From Neisseria sp. (GTDB lineage: Bacteria > Pseudomonadota > Gammaproteobacteria > Burkholderiales > Neisseriaceae), in the NCBI GenBank assembly GCA_030538415.1, contig JAUNTY010000004.1, positions 1 to 64,000 of the forward strand: a stretch of DNA of 64,000 nucleotides. The letters are read 5' to 3'. Of this stretch, positions 12,101 to 18,607 are shown piece after piece. The position numbers and the translations under genes were made by a program. How positions within the stretch are numbered: position 1 is the stretch's first letter; every line of letters begins with the position of its first letter. A model generated the notes under the pieces. The model was not told where the DNA came from. It saw nothing but the letters and a program-made list of their open reading frames with translations, and did not search any database.

Positions 12101-15100
12101 TTGACCATCGCAGGCGGCCCCAGCATCACCTCAAGCGGCATTGATGCAGGCGGCAAGGTTATCGGTAATGTGGCAAGCGGCCAGGCAGGTACGGATGCGG
12201 TTAACGTCGACCAGCTGAATCAGGCCATCAACGGCATCCAAATCGGTTCGAGTGTGGTTGCGGCGGGCAACAACACCCGCGTTACCGCCGATACCCAAGG
12301 CACGGTGACCACTTACACCGTGGATGCCGAGAAATCAACCGTCAGCGCAGGTTCGACAGCAGTTGCCGTTACATCCGCCACGGATGCCTCCACCGACGTG
12401 ACCGATTACACAGTGGACTTGGCGCAAAGCACCAAAGACGACATCCAAAAAGGCGTTGATGCCAAAGATATCGTCGACAATCAGGGTTTGACCTTTACCG
12501 GCGACAGCGGCACTACCGGTGCCAAACTGCTGGGCAGCAGCGTAGCGGTCAACGGTGACGACAACATCACCACCACCGCTGATGCAGACGGCGTCAAAGT
12601 CGAGTTGAACAAACAACTGGATTTGACCGCTGCAGGCAGCGTAACGATGGGCGATACCGTAATCAACAATGATGGTCTGAGCATCACAGGCGGCCCCAGC
12701 GTGACCACCAACGGTATTGATGCGGGCGGCAGCAAAATCACCAATGTTGCGGCAGGCGATGTATCCGCTACCAGTACCGACGCAGTGAACGGCAGCCAGC
12801 TGTATGAAGTATCCGAAACCGCCAACAAAGGCTTCAACCTGACCACCAGCGCTTCAGACGGCACAGTCAGCGGCACGACCGTTGAGCAAATCCAGCCGGG
12901 CGAAACCGTTACCGTGGATGCGGGTAAAAATATCGCCGTTACCCAAAACGGCAACAGCATCAGCGTTGCCACCGCCGACGACGTAAGCTTCAACAGCGTC
13001 ACCATCGGTGATGCCACCGACAACACCACCCTGACCAGCACTTCAGACGGCCTGGATGTCGGCGGCAGTAAAATCACCAATGTTGCGGCAGGCGATTTGA
13101 GCGCTACTTCGACTGATGCAGTGAACGGCAGTCAGCTGTATACGACCAATGAAAACGTGGCCGCCAATACCGTCAAAATCGACCAGAATACGGCGGATAT
13201 CGCCAAAGGCATCAACTTTGGTGACGGCGCAACCAGCAATCAGTATGCCCTGGGCGACACCATCAATGTCAAAGGCGACAGCAACGTCACCAGCACCACC
13301 ACGTCAGACGGCGTACAGCTGGCGCTGGCAGACAATATCAACGTTACCAGCGTGACGGCAGGCAACACCGTGCTGAACAACGACGGTGTGACCATCAGTG
13401 GCGGCAACAACGGCACTGTCAGCCTCTCCAATAGCGGTCTGGACAACGGCGGCAATACCATCAGCAACGTTGCCAGTGGCGGCGATGTGGTGACCAACGC
13501 GGCCAACATCGGCGACGTGCAAACCGCAGCATCGGCAGCGAAAAGTGAAGTGGCGGCGGGCAGCAATATCGCCTCCGTGACCCAGAAAACGGGCGCCAAC
13601 GGGCAAACGGTTTACACCGTCAATGCCAACGGCACCACTGCTTCGGCAGGTTCAAATGCGGTTACCGTGGCAGCCGGTACGCCAGGCGCCGATAATGTGA
13701 CCGACTATGCCGTCGATTTGTCGCAAGCATCGAAAGACAGCTTGGCGAAAGCCGACAGCGCACTGCAAAACGTGGTGACGCAGATTGACGGCAACGATGT
13801 GAAAACCCTGACGCAAAGCAGCAATAATGCCAACTTTGTGACCGGTGACAATATCGAGCTGACGGCAGATAACGGCGGCATCAAAATTGCCACTGCAAAA
13901 GATGTTGTGTTTGATACGGTCAGCGTCGGTGATACCCTTATCAACAGCAATGGTATCAGCATCGCCAATGGCCCCAGCATCACTTCAAGCGGTATCAATG
14001 CGGGCGGCAGCAAAATCACCAATGTGGCCGCCGGTGAAGATGATACCGACGCGGTAAACATGAGCCAGCTGAATGCAATTGCCGCCAATCAGAATGTGGC
14101 GAAAGTGGTGGCGGGCAACAATACCAGCGTGACCTCGGAGGTAGACGGCAACACCACGACCTATACCGTCAATGCCGAGAAATCGACCGTGACCGGCTCC
14201 AGCGCCATTACGGCAACGGCCAGTGACCAAGGCAACGATGTGACCGATTACGCGCTGGATTTGAGCGATGCGACCAAAGCGGATATTGCCCAAGGTGTGG
14301 ATGCCAAAGATATCGTCGACAATCAGGGTTTGACCTTTACCGGCGACAGCGGCAGCACCGGCGTGAAGAAACTGGGCGACACCTTGGCGCTGACCGGCGA
14401 CAGCAACATCACCACCGCGGCTACTGCTGCGGGCGTGCAGGTGAAGCTGAACAACAACCTGAACCTGACCGATGCGGGCAGCGTGACCATGGGCGATACC
14501 GTAATCAACAATGACGGTCTGAGCATCAACAACGGCCCGAGCGTGACCGCAAACGGTATCGATGCGGGCGGCAAGCAAATCACCAATGTGGCCAGTGGCG
14601 GTGATGTCGATACCAATGCGGCCAATATCGGCGATGTCAAAAAAGCCGTCAGCGCAACCAAAGTGGAAGTTGAAGCCGGTAAAAACATCGAAGTCAGCAG
14701 CACGACCGGTTCAGACGGGCAAACCGTCTACACCGTCGCCACCGCCGATGATTTGGATGTCAACAGCGTGAAATCCGGCGATACCACTCTCGACAGCAAC
14801 GGCGTCAGCGTCGGTGACAAAGTGGCGCTGACCAAAGACGGCTTCACCGTCGGCGATGTGAGCGTGACTGAAAACGGCCTCGACAACGGCGGCAACAAAA
14901 TCACCAACGTTGCGGCGGGCACCGCCGACACCGATGCGGTGAATGTGAGCCAGCTCAAAGCCGCCCAGGCCGCTTCCACCACCAAAGTGGCGGCGGGTGA
15001 CAATATTGAGGTAAGCACCGGCACCAATGCAGACGGCAGCACCACTTACACCGTGGCTACCGCCAAAGATTTGAATGTGGACAGCGTTACCGCAGGCGAT

Positions 15101-15883
15101 ACCACGGTGAGCAATGACGGCGTCAGCATTGCCGACGGCCCCAGCATCACCAAAAACGGTATTGATGCTGCCGGTAACAAGGTAAGCAATGTAGCAGCGG
15201 GTGACATCAGCGCCAGCAGCACCGACGCAGTCAACGGCAGCCAGTTGTATGCCACCAATACCCAGGTGGCGGCCAATACCGAAGCGCTGAACAAGGGCTT
15301 GGGCTTCACGGCAGACAGCGGCAATACGGTCAACCGCAAGCTGGGTGAAACCGTGGCCATTGCCGGCGACAGCAACATCAAAACCGCCACCACTTCAGAC
15401 GGCGTTCAAGTCACCTTGAACAAAGATTTGACCGTCGACAGCGTGAAGGCCGGTAACACCACGGTCAACAACGACGGTGTGAAAGTGGGCGACAGTGTGG
15501 CCTTGACCGAGAGCGGCCTGAACAACGGCGGCAACACCATCACCAATGTAGGCGAAGGCGTTAACGGCACCGATGCGGTGAATGTGAACCAGCTCAACAG
15601 GCTGGCCGGTAATATCAACAACATCAATAACCGTATTGAAGGGGTTGAAAACAATGCCAATGCGGGCACTGCGGCTGCTATGGCCGTGGCCGGCCTGCCG
15701 CAAGCCTACCTGCCCGGCAAGAGCATGGTGGCGATTGCGGGGGGTGTGTACCGCGGCGAAAGCGGTTATGCCCTCGGCTTCTCCAGCATCTCCGACGGCG
15801 GCAACTGGGTCATCAAAGGCACGGCTTCGGGCAACTCGCGCGGCCATTACGGTGCCACCGCAGGCGTCGGCTATCAATGGTAA
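3140..15883 (+). CDS. Giant trimeric autotransporter adhesin (YadA/Hia type, type Vc secretion)
   Basis: This 4247-residue protein is a predicted trimeric surface adhesin. Residues 1-25 form an extended signal peptide region (MNKIYKTIWNETTQSWVAVS), followed by a hydrophobic signal segment with likely cleavage after Ala71 (ETASA). The passenger has long runs of YadA-like head repeats (xAIGxxAxA; also NTALGxxxGxxxxG variants), many neck motifs (STDAINGSQLYAT, STDAVNGSQLYE) and stalk modules. A module beginning HFYSVNSTD recurs four times. The last about 90 residues form the membrane anchor: a coiled coil (NNINNRIEGVEN), then the beta-barrel ending in GVGYQW with an aromatic final residue. Three 546-bp segments inside the gene are near-identical. 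The next gene, 62 bp downstream, encodes a TpgA-like partner. No frameshift or stop interrupts the frame. The ligand cannot be read from sequence. Confidence 0.95.
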   Translation: MNKIYKTIWNETTQSWVAVSELDAAKGKRSSSESGGSASFITMGSLFGFKASLMAVAMALPMALVPETASAVAYCTGGVTTGGVGNDVVCGSTATSTRISGLDSVVVGAGASSRSVGNVVIGAGASAGVAGATTGGGRTAIGSRVSVTGDQSTAIGADVLASGDSSISIGGDDLDNVGIATVNGRTVSAIYNDLTGQGGIGNRVYRATNASGAGSVAVGVQSLASGALATAFGTKTTAEGLAATALGVGADASKDNSVALGSGATTTTDATYVPDVTVGGIKYTFAGGTRVLAGNQVSVGSAGYERQIKNVAPGQITLESTDAINGSQLFVTQQAIGTMGASVATTLGGGSTVNADGSISAPSYTINGNTYNNIGDVLAASTPHFYSVNSTDATAGNYNNNGATGTNALAAGANAVAAGSSSTAVGYGAQALGIRSVAQGNAAIASGTNALALGNATAASFEDAVAVGSRANASAVRALAFGSDAVASEDTTTAIGWAAQATAGQATAIGRGAKATAISALAMGGAANASAQSSIAIGYTTEASQNSSIAIGNASKATGSGAVGIGWSSNSSGTSAVAVGLGSKATANFATAVGRNANAATASAIAIGDGAQALAVGAPIAIGFSATVAANNTNGISIGTSTGTNAINGTDNTAIGRQAGRYIAGNTNYAFGNRSGNFVTGHDNYAQGIAGGQYVAGSQNVAVGYHTGQAIVGTANMSIGYQNSSNDAASGGLPATGATNTVTGGQRVFGNNNLIMGRDAGRNLGKGTLTLSSNGQLTGRTTTASSDNVILGTGANNFAAGDELTTSNNIAIGTDSISRGGNAIAQGTKATASGVSAIAIGTGAQATATNSIAIGTGNIVSGEGSGALGDPSYITGAGTYTVGNDNGTSTAPIAADNAGAFGNNNLLNADADGSRIIGNNNDVQAANVMVMGNNVSVASGLAGAVVLGNDSTVSAAVDTDSATVNGITYSGFAGNAPADGDVVSVGSTTAPRQIQNVAAGQINATSTDAINGSQLYATNNVIGNVANSTADILGGDAAVGADGKLTMTDIGGTGESTVHDAIAKVNEGFKLTSSASEGTASGTSVEQIQPGETVTVDAGKNIKITQDENKISVATADDVNFNSVTIGDAVNNTTLTGTSDGLSVGGDKITNVAAGNVSANSTDAVNGGQLYEVQELAGKGWNIQGNGGAASNVAPGATVNFVDGSGTTASVTDVNGTPTVSYSVNKSALAVGADGNVSAATAGDAFATATDVADAINASEKTSSVAAGNNTSVSSTVNGNHTAYTVNAEKSTVSAGSTAVAVTSATDAATDVTDYTVDLAQSTKDDIQKGVDAKDIVDNQGLTFTGDSGTTGAKLLGSNVAVNGDDNITISADADGVKVELNKQLDLTAAGSVTTGNTVLNNDGVSITGGPSITTGGVDAGGKPITNVASGGNVATNAANIGDVTQAVNAAKTHFYSVNSTDTAAGNYNNDGATGANALAAGVNAKASAGGDTAIGYGANANAGNAVVIGTNATVGTGTSGITSAARGIAIGLNANAQVASSIAMGQGATTTGRGSIANSIAIGNSAYTYGSNGVAIGAGAGLGSTETSGNNVTVGAASGQNNKGTNNVALGPGSGNNLGVYVNQNIAIGSGAGNNVTASTGFADYQINGGNGYGHNIGIGNGSGINVDGNVNVAMGQLAGRNVQGNANTGLGLWTGWFVEGDRNSSIGAASGGYVVGDNNTGLGHATGNNVVGDNNTALGNQVGNYITGSGNVSLGNQTNHATATAVRSLERAVAIGDTANTYGNDSIAMGSNAVAGVDGSNSSVINAIAIGNGAQATATNSISIGTGNIVSGEGSGALGDPSYITGAGTYTVGNNNGTSASPIAADNAGAFGNENAMSADADGSRIVGNSNSIESANVMVMGNNVSVAPGLDGAVVLGNDSTVSAAVDTDSATVNGITYGGFAGNAPADGDVVSIGSTTAPRQIQNVAAGQINATSTDAINGSQLYATQNTIGNLAQTTANNFGGGVTVNADGSLTQPTYTVAGNTYNDVGSALAASTTHFYSVNSTDAAAGNYNNDGATGVDALAAGVKATASGANAVAIGNTSQAASDRAIALGDRAVTGASIGSTLQNTPAATVNNNSTPGLAAIAIGQQAQALGNYTTAIGMRAGEGAKGSGNIMIGRQAGLNSETSNNIFMGASAGQSLLADPNGNAGAPYLRGYNVGLGVESLQAENTGSYGENNTAVGLRAGRWQSGSSNTHLGSFAGVGQHGNFNFNGGYFAGAYQDGDKNVNIGINAGSGNSTTDRLSASYTVNIGDHAKSQQDNAVAIGLNALTDGESAIAIGNGAQATATNSISIGTGNIVSGEGSGALGDPSYITGAGTYTIGNDNGTSTAPIAADNAGAFGNNNLMNADADDSRIIGNNNDVQAANVMVMGNNVSVASGLAGAVVLGNDSTVSAAVDTNSATVNGITYGGFAGNAPADGDVVSVGSTTAPRQIQNVAAGQINATSTDAINGSQLYATQNTIGNLAQTTADNFGGGVTVNADGSLTQPTYTVAGNTYNDVGSALAAAGSSTHFYSVNSTDSTAGNYNNDGATGSNALAAGVGAAAQGLNGVAVGSNIVAGNANNVTAIGSNTTVNGRESTAVGSYISIDGPGNNALGSNVTMLGSQSVAVGNGVVAGTASTTEVTAVGRRAQATGNQSTALGGQAKALGGNSLALAHSATATGNNSVAAGYNANAAGTSSIAMGNTANATGNNTIAMGTNSVTSGNNAVAIGSSANAVFRGVAMGMSSVAGTNSSVAIGDAARATVAAGDVAIGQNSATAAVTAVNDATVNNISYGGFAGNAPRSAFSVGSAGAERQIQNVAAGQISATSTDAINGSQLYATNNVIGNVAASTATVLGGNATVGSDGSISMSDIGGTGESTVHDAIEQVNETANKGFNLTTSASDGTVSGTTVEQVQPGETVTVDAGKNIAVTQNGNSISVATADDVRFNSVTAGNSVLNNDGLTIAGGPSITSSGIDAGGKVIGNVASGQAGTDAVNVDQLNQAINGIQIGSSVVAAGNNTRVTADTQGTVTTYTVDAEKSTVSAGSTAVAVTSATDASTDVTDYTVDLAQSTKDDIQKGVDAKDIVDNQGLTFTGDSGTTGAKLLGSSVAVNGDDNITTTADADGVKVELNKQLDLTAAGSVTMGDTVINNDGLSITGGPSVTTNGIDAGGSKITNVAAGDVSATSTDAVNGSQLYEVSETANKGFNLTTSASDGTVSGTTVEQIQPGETVTVDAGKNIAVTQNGNSISVATADDVSFNSVTIGDATDNTTLTSTSDGLDVGGSKITNVAAGDLSATSTDAVNGSQLYTTNENVAANTVKIDQNTADIAKGINFGDGATSNQYALGDTINVKGDSNVTSTTTSDGVQLALADNINVTSVTAGNTVLNNDGVTISGGNNGTVSLSNSGLDNGGNTISNVASGGDVVTNAANIGDVQTAASAAKSEVAAGSNIASVTQKTGANGQTVYTVNANGTTASAGSNAVTVAAGTPGADNVTDYAVDLSQASKDSLAKADSALQNVVTQIDGNDVKTLTQSSNNANFVTGDNIELTADNGGIKIATAKDVVFDTVSVGDTLINSNGISIANGPSITSSGINAGGSKITNVAAGEDDTDAVNMSQLNAIAANQNVAKVVAGNNTSVTSEVDGNTTTYTVNAEKSTVTGSSAITATASDQGNDVTDYALDLSDATKADIAQGVDAKDIVDNQGLTFTGDSGSTGVKKLGDTLALTGDSNITTAATAAGVQVKLNNNLNLTDAGSVTMGDTVINNDGLSINNGPSVTANGIDAGGKQITNVASGGDVDTNAANIGDVKKAVSATKVEVEAGKNIEVSSTTGSDGQTVYTVATADDLDVNSVKSGDTTLDSNGVSVGDKVALTKDGFTVGDVSVTENGLDNGGNKITNVAAGTADTDAVNVSQLKAAQAASTTKVAAGDNIEVSTGTNADGSTTYTVATAKDLNVDSVTAGDTTVSNDGVSIADGPSITKNGIDAAGNKVSNVAAGDISASSTDAVNGSQLYATNTQVAANTEALNKGLGFTADSGNTVNRKLGETVAIAGDSNIKTATTSDGVQVTLNKDLTVDSVKAGNTTVNNDGVKVGDSVALTESGLNNGGNTITNVGEGVNGTDAVNVNQLNRLAGNINNINNRIEGVENNANAGTAAAMAVAGLPQAYLPGKSMVAIAGGVYRGESGYALGFSSISDGGNWVIKGTASGNSRGHYGATAGVGYQW
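5648..6193 (+). repeat. Adhesin internal repeat, copy 1 (546 bp)
   Basis: This segment encodes 182 residues running from AIAIGTGAQATATNS through SGALGDPSYITGAG and VMVMGNNVSV to the neck NGSQLYAT. It matches copies at 8564-9109 and 10100-10645, each also exactly 546 bp, with scattered differences that are mostly single bases. Confidence 0.85.
7001..7317 (+). repeat. Adhesin stalk repeat, copy 1 (317 bp)
   Basis: This segment encodes AEKSTVSAGSTAVAV through STKDDIQKGVDAKDIVDNQG to LDLTAAGSV. It recurs at 12326-12642 with the same length, and a shorter part (VDAKDIVDNQGLTFTGDSG) recurs near 14297. Confidence 0.8.
8564..9109 (+). repeat. Adhesin internal repeat, copy 2 (546 bp)
   Basis: This is the second copy of the 546-bp module. 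Similarity to copy 3 continues for roughly another 230 bp, through the FGGGVTVNADGSLTQP and HFYSVNSTD modules, so copies 2 and 3 share a longer duplicated unit than copy 1. Confidence 0.85.
10100..10645 (+). repeat. Adhesin internal repeat, copy 3 (546 bp)
   Basis: This is the third copy of the 546-bp module. It differs from copy 1 by a few residues, for example NADADDSR in place of NADADGSR and ITYGGF in place of ITYSGF. Confidence 0.85.
12326..12642 (+). repeat. Adhesin stalk repeat, copy 2 (317 bp)
   Basis: This is a near-identical partner of 7001-7317. It has small changes, such as DASTDVTD for DAATDVTD and NITTTADADG for NITISADADG. Confidence 0.8.
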
Positions 15884-15945
15884 ACGGCTTTCAGACGGCC
15901 TCAGGATTGTTGAGGCCGTCTGAAACAGAAAAGGAAAAACGAATT

Positions 15946-16764
15946 ATGCAATCCATCATCAAAACCGCTTCTTCGCTGATGGCCGTGGCCGCGTTGACCG
16001 CCTGCGCGACCAAGAGCAACGTCAAAGCCGACGGCACCACCGACGAACCGGTGTGGCCGAAGCCTTATTCAGTTACGTTCAACAACGACCGCGGCACTTT
16101 CCCGACCGCCGACGAATTGGCCAATGTAAAAGCAGGCATGACCAAAGACGAGCTGTACAAGCTTATCGGCCGCCCGCATTACGACGAAGGCATGTTTAAC
16201 GTGCGCGAGTGGGATTATCTGTTTCACTTCCATACGCCCGGCCAAGGCACCGACGATGTGACCACCTGCCAGTTCAAGGTGATTTACGATAAAGACAAAT
16301 TCACTCGCAGCTTCTTCTGGCGCGCAGTTGACCCTGCCGATGCTGTGTGCCCGCCGAGCAGCGGTGACGGGCAAACCCGCCGTTTCACCCTGGATACCGA
16401 TGTGTTGTTTGTTTTCGATAAGAGTGGTGCGGCCAACATGAATGCAGCGGGCAAGGCCGAGCTGGATGAATTTGCCGCCAAGGTGAAACGGTTTGATCGT
16501 TTGAAAGCCATCCGCATCACCGGCCACACCGACCGCCTCGGCAGCGACAGCTACAACCTGGCCTTGTCGCAACGCCGTGCCGAAACCGTGCGTCAGTATC
16601 TGATTAGCCGCGGCGTATCCGCAGGCGTGATGAGCGCGCAAGGCGTGGGCAAGGCGCAGCCGGTGCAGGAATGTGCCGCCGGTTTGAGCCGCACCGAGCT
16701 TATCAGCTGCCTGCAACCCAACCGCCGCGTGGAAATCGAAGTGGATGGTTCGGGCGAGTTGTAA
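15946..16764 (+). CDS. SmpA/BamE-OmpA lipoprotein, TpgA-like partner of the adhesin
   Basis: This is a predicted 272-residue periplasmic lipoprotein. The signal peptide ends in the lipobox LTAC, so Cys20 would be lipidated. Residues about 50-130 resemble an SmpA/OmlA (BamE) domain (ADELANVKAGMTKDELYKLIG, quoted in part, then REWDYLF). Residues about 150-265 form an OmpA C-terminal peptidoglycan-binding domain (ITGHTDRLGSDSYNLALSQRRA, in part, and QPNRRVEIEV). The same domain order is known for TpgA, which is co-transcribed with the Acinetobacter adhesin Ata and aids its display. The gene starts 62 bp after the adhesin stop. ATG at 15946 is chosen because the lipoprotein signal begins there and AAGGAAAA precedes it. 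An intrinsic terminator follows, so both genes probably form one unit. Confidence 0.88.
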   Translation: MQSIIKTASSLMAVAALTACATKSNVKADGTTDEPVWPKPYSVTFNNDRGTFPTADELANVKAGMTKDELYKLIGRPHYDEGMFNVREWDYLFHFHTPGQGTDDVTTCQFKVIYDKDKFTRSFFWRAVDPADAVCPPSSGDGQTRRFTLDTDVLFVFDKSGAANMNAAGKAELDEFAAKVKRFDRLKAIRITGHTDRLGSDSYNLALSQRRAETVRQYLISRGVSAGVMSAQGVGKAQPVQECAAGLSRTELISCLQPNRRVEIEVDGSGEL

Positions 16765-16787
16765 GCCGGTTGATTGTTTTGGCTTGA

Positions 16788-16816
16788 AGCCTTCCCGTAT
16801 GCGGAAGGCTTTTTGT
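16788..16816 (+). terminator. Intrinsic terminator after the adhesin/lipoprotein unit
   Basis: AGCCTTCC (16788-16795) pairs perfectly with GGAAGGCT (16803-16810) and is followed by TTTTG. It lies 24 bp after the lipoprotein stop codon. Confidence 0.85.
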
Positions 16817-16854
16817 TATCCGCTCTGTAACAAAGGCGGCTAAAACAGTCTGAG

Positions 16855-16945
16855 ACCTTGGCAAAAAAATAACCGTCGCGCCCGCGCAGACGGCTGCCTG
16901 GTCTGAAGTGCGGCTTCAGTTTAAACTTATCAATTTTGGGAATGA
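16855..16945. repeat. Left-arm fragment of the composite repeat
   Basis: CCTTGGCAAAAAAATAACCG, then CGCGCCCGCGCAGACGG and CTGAAGTGCGGCTTCAG, match the left arm of the elements at 2238 and 28083. The right arm is absent here. Confidence 0.6.
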
Positions 16946-17023
16946 GCAATCTTGGCCATGGCATGGCCGGGGCAATTGCAGGGCGGAAAACAGGGATGGC
17001 AGATATTTTGCCGTCAAATGGGC

Positions 17024-17052
17024 TTGAGGAAAAAGTCGTTTTCGATTAGAAT
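17024..17052 (+). promoter_or_regulatory. Promoter of the carA leader or a small RNA
   Basis: TTGAGG (17024-17029) and TAGAAT (17047-17052) are separated by exactly 17 bp, giving a predicted start near 17059. It is followed within 80 bp by a hairpin with a nine-T tail. Confidence 0.55.
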
Positions 17053-17058
17053 GCATTG

Positions 17059-17134
17059 CTTCTGCGGCATGGCTTACATGCCCCAAAAAGCACGTAACAC
17101 AGTCTTTCTCAGATTGTGGGGCGTGTTTTTTTTT
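17059..17134 (+). ncRNA. Candidate carA attenuator or small RNA of about 76 nt
   Basis: CATGCCCC (17077-17084) can pair with GGGGCGTG (17118-17125) right before nine Ts (17126-17134). Inside it, CACAGTCT (17098-17105) pairs with AGATTGTG (17111-17118). An alternative hairpin, GGCATG (17066-17071) with CATGCC (17077-17082), uses the same left arm and would block the terminator helix. An ATG at 17069 opens a 29-codon frame crossing the terminator. This fits an attenuator for carA, a gene commonly controlled by pyrimidines or arginine. A free small RNA is the other option. Confidence 0.5.
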
Positions 17135-17146
17135 AGCCAAGATTCG

Positions 17147-17183
17147 GAGGCCGTCTGAAAAAATCATGCTTTCAGACGGCCTC
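17147..17183. terminator. Paired uptake sequences before carA
   Basis: GAGGCCGTCTGAAA and TTTCAGACGGCCTC form an inverted repeat. The downstream arm also supplies a possible carA -35 (TTTCAG, 17170-17175) with TACAAT 17 bp later (17193-17198). Confidence 0.5.
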
Positions 17184-17225
17184 AATAAAGCATACAATCA
17201 AAATATCAGCGCATAGGAAATAATC

Positions 17226-18356
17226 ATGACAACGCCCGCAATTCTCGTTTTGGCCGACGGCAGTGTGTTTCACGGCACATCGGTCGGTTTCCACGGCACG
17301 ACTTCCGGCGAAGTGGTGTTCAACACCTCGATGACCGGCTATCAGGAAATTCTCACCGACCCTTCATACGCTAAACAAATCGTTACCCTCACTTATCCAC
17401 ACATCGGCAACACCGGCACCAACGGTGAAGACGTGGAGAGCGGCGCGGTATTTGCCGCCGGTTTGATTATCCGCGACTTGCCGCTCTTGCACAGCAATTT
17501 CCGCGCCAGCGAGAGCTTGCAGGAATATCTGCTGCGCCACGAAACCGTAGCGATTGCCGACATCGACACCCGCCGTCTCACCCGCATTTTGCGCGACAAA
17601 GGCGCGCAAGCAGGCGCGATTCTGACCGGCGCGGACGCGACCGAAGCAAAAGCGCAAGAACTGATTGCCGCATTCGGCAGCATGGTCGGCAAAGATTTGG
17701 CCAAAGAGGTGACTTGCAGCGAGCGCTACGAATGGAACGAGGGCGAATGGAAGCTGGGCGCGGGTTTCAGCCAGCCCGAAGCAAAATACCATGTGGTGGC
17801 CTACGATTTCGGCGTGAAAACCAATATTCTGCGTATGCTGGCCGAACGCGGCTGCCGTCTTACCGTCGTTCCCGCGCAAACACCCGCCGAAGACGTGTTG
17901 GCGATGAACCCCGACGGCGTGTTTCTCTCCAACGGCCCCGGCGACCCCGAACCTTGCGATTATGCGATTGCGGCGGTGAAAGCATTGTTGGCGAGCAAAA
18001 AGCCGCTGTTCGGCATCTGCCTCGGCCACCAATTGCTCGGCCTCGCCCTCGGCGCGGAAACCCGCAAAATGCCTTTCGGCCACCACGGCGCGAACCATCC
18101 GGTGCAGGATTTGCAAAGCGGCAAGGTGATGATTACCAGCCAAAACCACGGCTTTGAAGTGGATGCGGAAACGCTGCCCGCGAATGTGAAAATCACCCAT
18201 AAATCCTTGTTTGACGGCTCGCTGCAAGGCATCGAACTGGCGGATCAGGCGGCGTTTTCGTTCCAAGGCCACCCCGAAGCCAGCCCCGGTCCGAATGATG
18301 TGGCTTATCTGTTTGACAAGTTTATCGACAGCATCAAAGCGGCGAAGGGCGTTTGA
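17226..18356 (+). CDS. carA: Carbamoyl-phosphate synthase small (glutaminase) subunit
   Basis: CarA hydrolyses glutamine and channels ammonia to CarB, making carbamoyl phosphate for arginine and pyrimidines. The 376-residue length is usual. The N-terminal domain begins [17 protein letters not shown]. The class I glutamine amidotransferase domain shows the nucleophile elbow [11 protein letters not shown] and the catalytic His-Glu in [11 protein letters not shown]. The ATG at 17226 is preceded by AGGAAATAAT. The partner carB starts 2.4 kb downstream; two unrelated genes and repeats lie between them, in keeping with the enlarged, variable carA-carB spacer reported for Neisseria. A candidate attenuator lies upstream. 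Confidence 0.98.
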   Translation: MTTPAILVLADGSVFHGTSVGFHGTTSGEVVFNTSMTGYQEILTDPSYAKQIVTLTYPHIGNTGTNGEDVESGAVFAAGLIIRDLPLLHSNFRASESLQEYLLRHETVAIADIDTRRLTRILRDKGAQAGAILTGADATEAKAQELIAAFGSMVGKDLAKEVTCSERYEWNEGEWKLGAGFSQPEAKYHVVAYDFGVKTNILRMLAERGCRLTVVPAQTPAEDVLAMNPDGVFLSNGPGDPEPCDYAIAAVKALLASKKPLFGICLGHQLLGLALGAETRKMPFGHHGANHPVQDLQSGKVMITSQNHGFEVDAETLPANVKITHKSLFDGSLQGIELADQAAFSFQGHPEASPGPNDVAYLFDKFIDSIKAAKGV

Positions 18357-18373
18357 GGCCGTCTGAAAAATAC

Positions 18374-18561
18374 GCAAGTCTATGACTTGCTGCCCTCTCC
18401 CCGACTCTCCCCCGCAGGGGAGGGAGCAAGATTGCAGTGGGGCGAAGATTGCAGGATGGATTAAGCGTTGTAAAAATCGGTAACGGTTGAAATAGCGGTA
18501 ATCTATCCCCTCTCCCCGAGGGAGAGGGCTAGGGAGAGGGCAGCAAGCCACAAGGCTTGTA
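18374..18561. repeat. CCCTCTCC-type repeat, copy 1
   Basis: The block starts CTTGCTGCCCTCTCCCC, contains GATTGCAGGATGGATTAAGC, and ends with the inverse GGGAGAGGGCAGCAAGCC and AAGGCTTGTA. Related blocks are at 19264-19408, 20348-20570 and 24073-24208. The ends are inverted relative to each other and no protein is encoded. Confidence 0.7.
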
Positions 18562-18607
18562 ACGGTAGCGATTAAAAGACATTAAGGCCGTCTGAAAAAG
18601 AAAAACC

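Noticed and set aside
16952..17158. 68-codon frame ahead of carA as a real gene
   Set aside because: It runs through the promoter and terminator structures; only the short 29-codon part from 17069 could be a leader peptide, and that is speculative.
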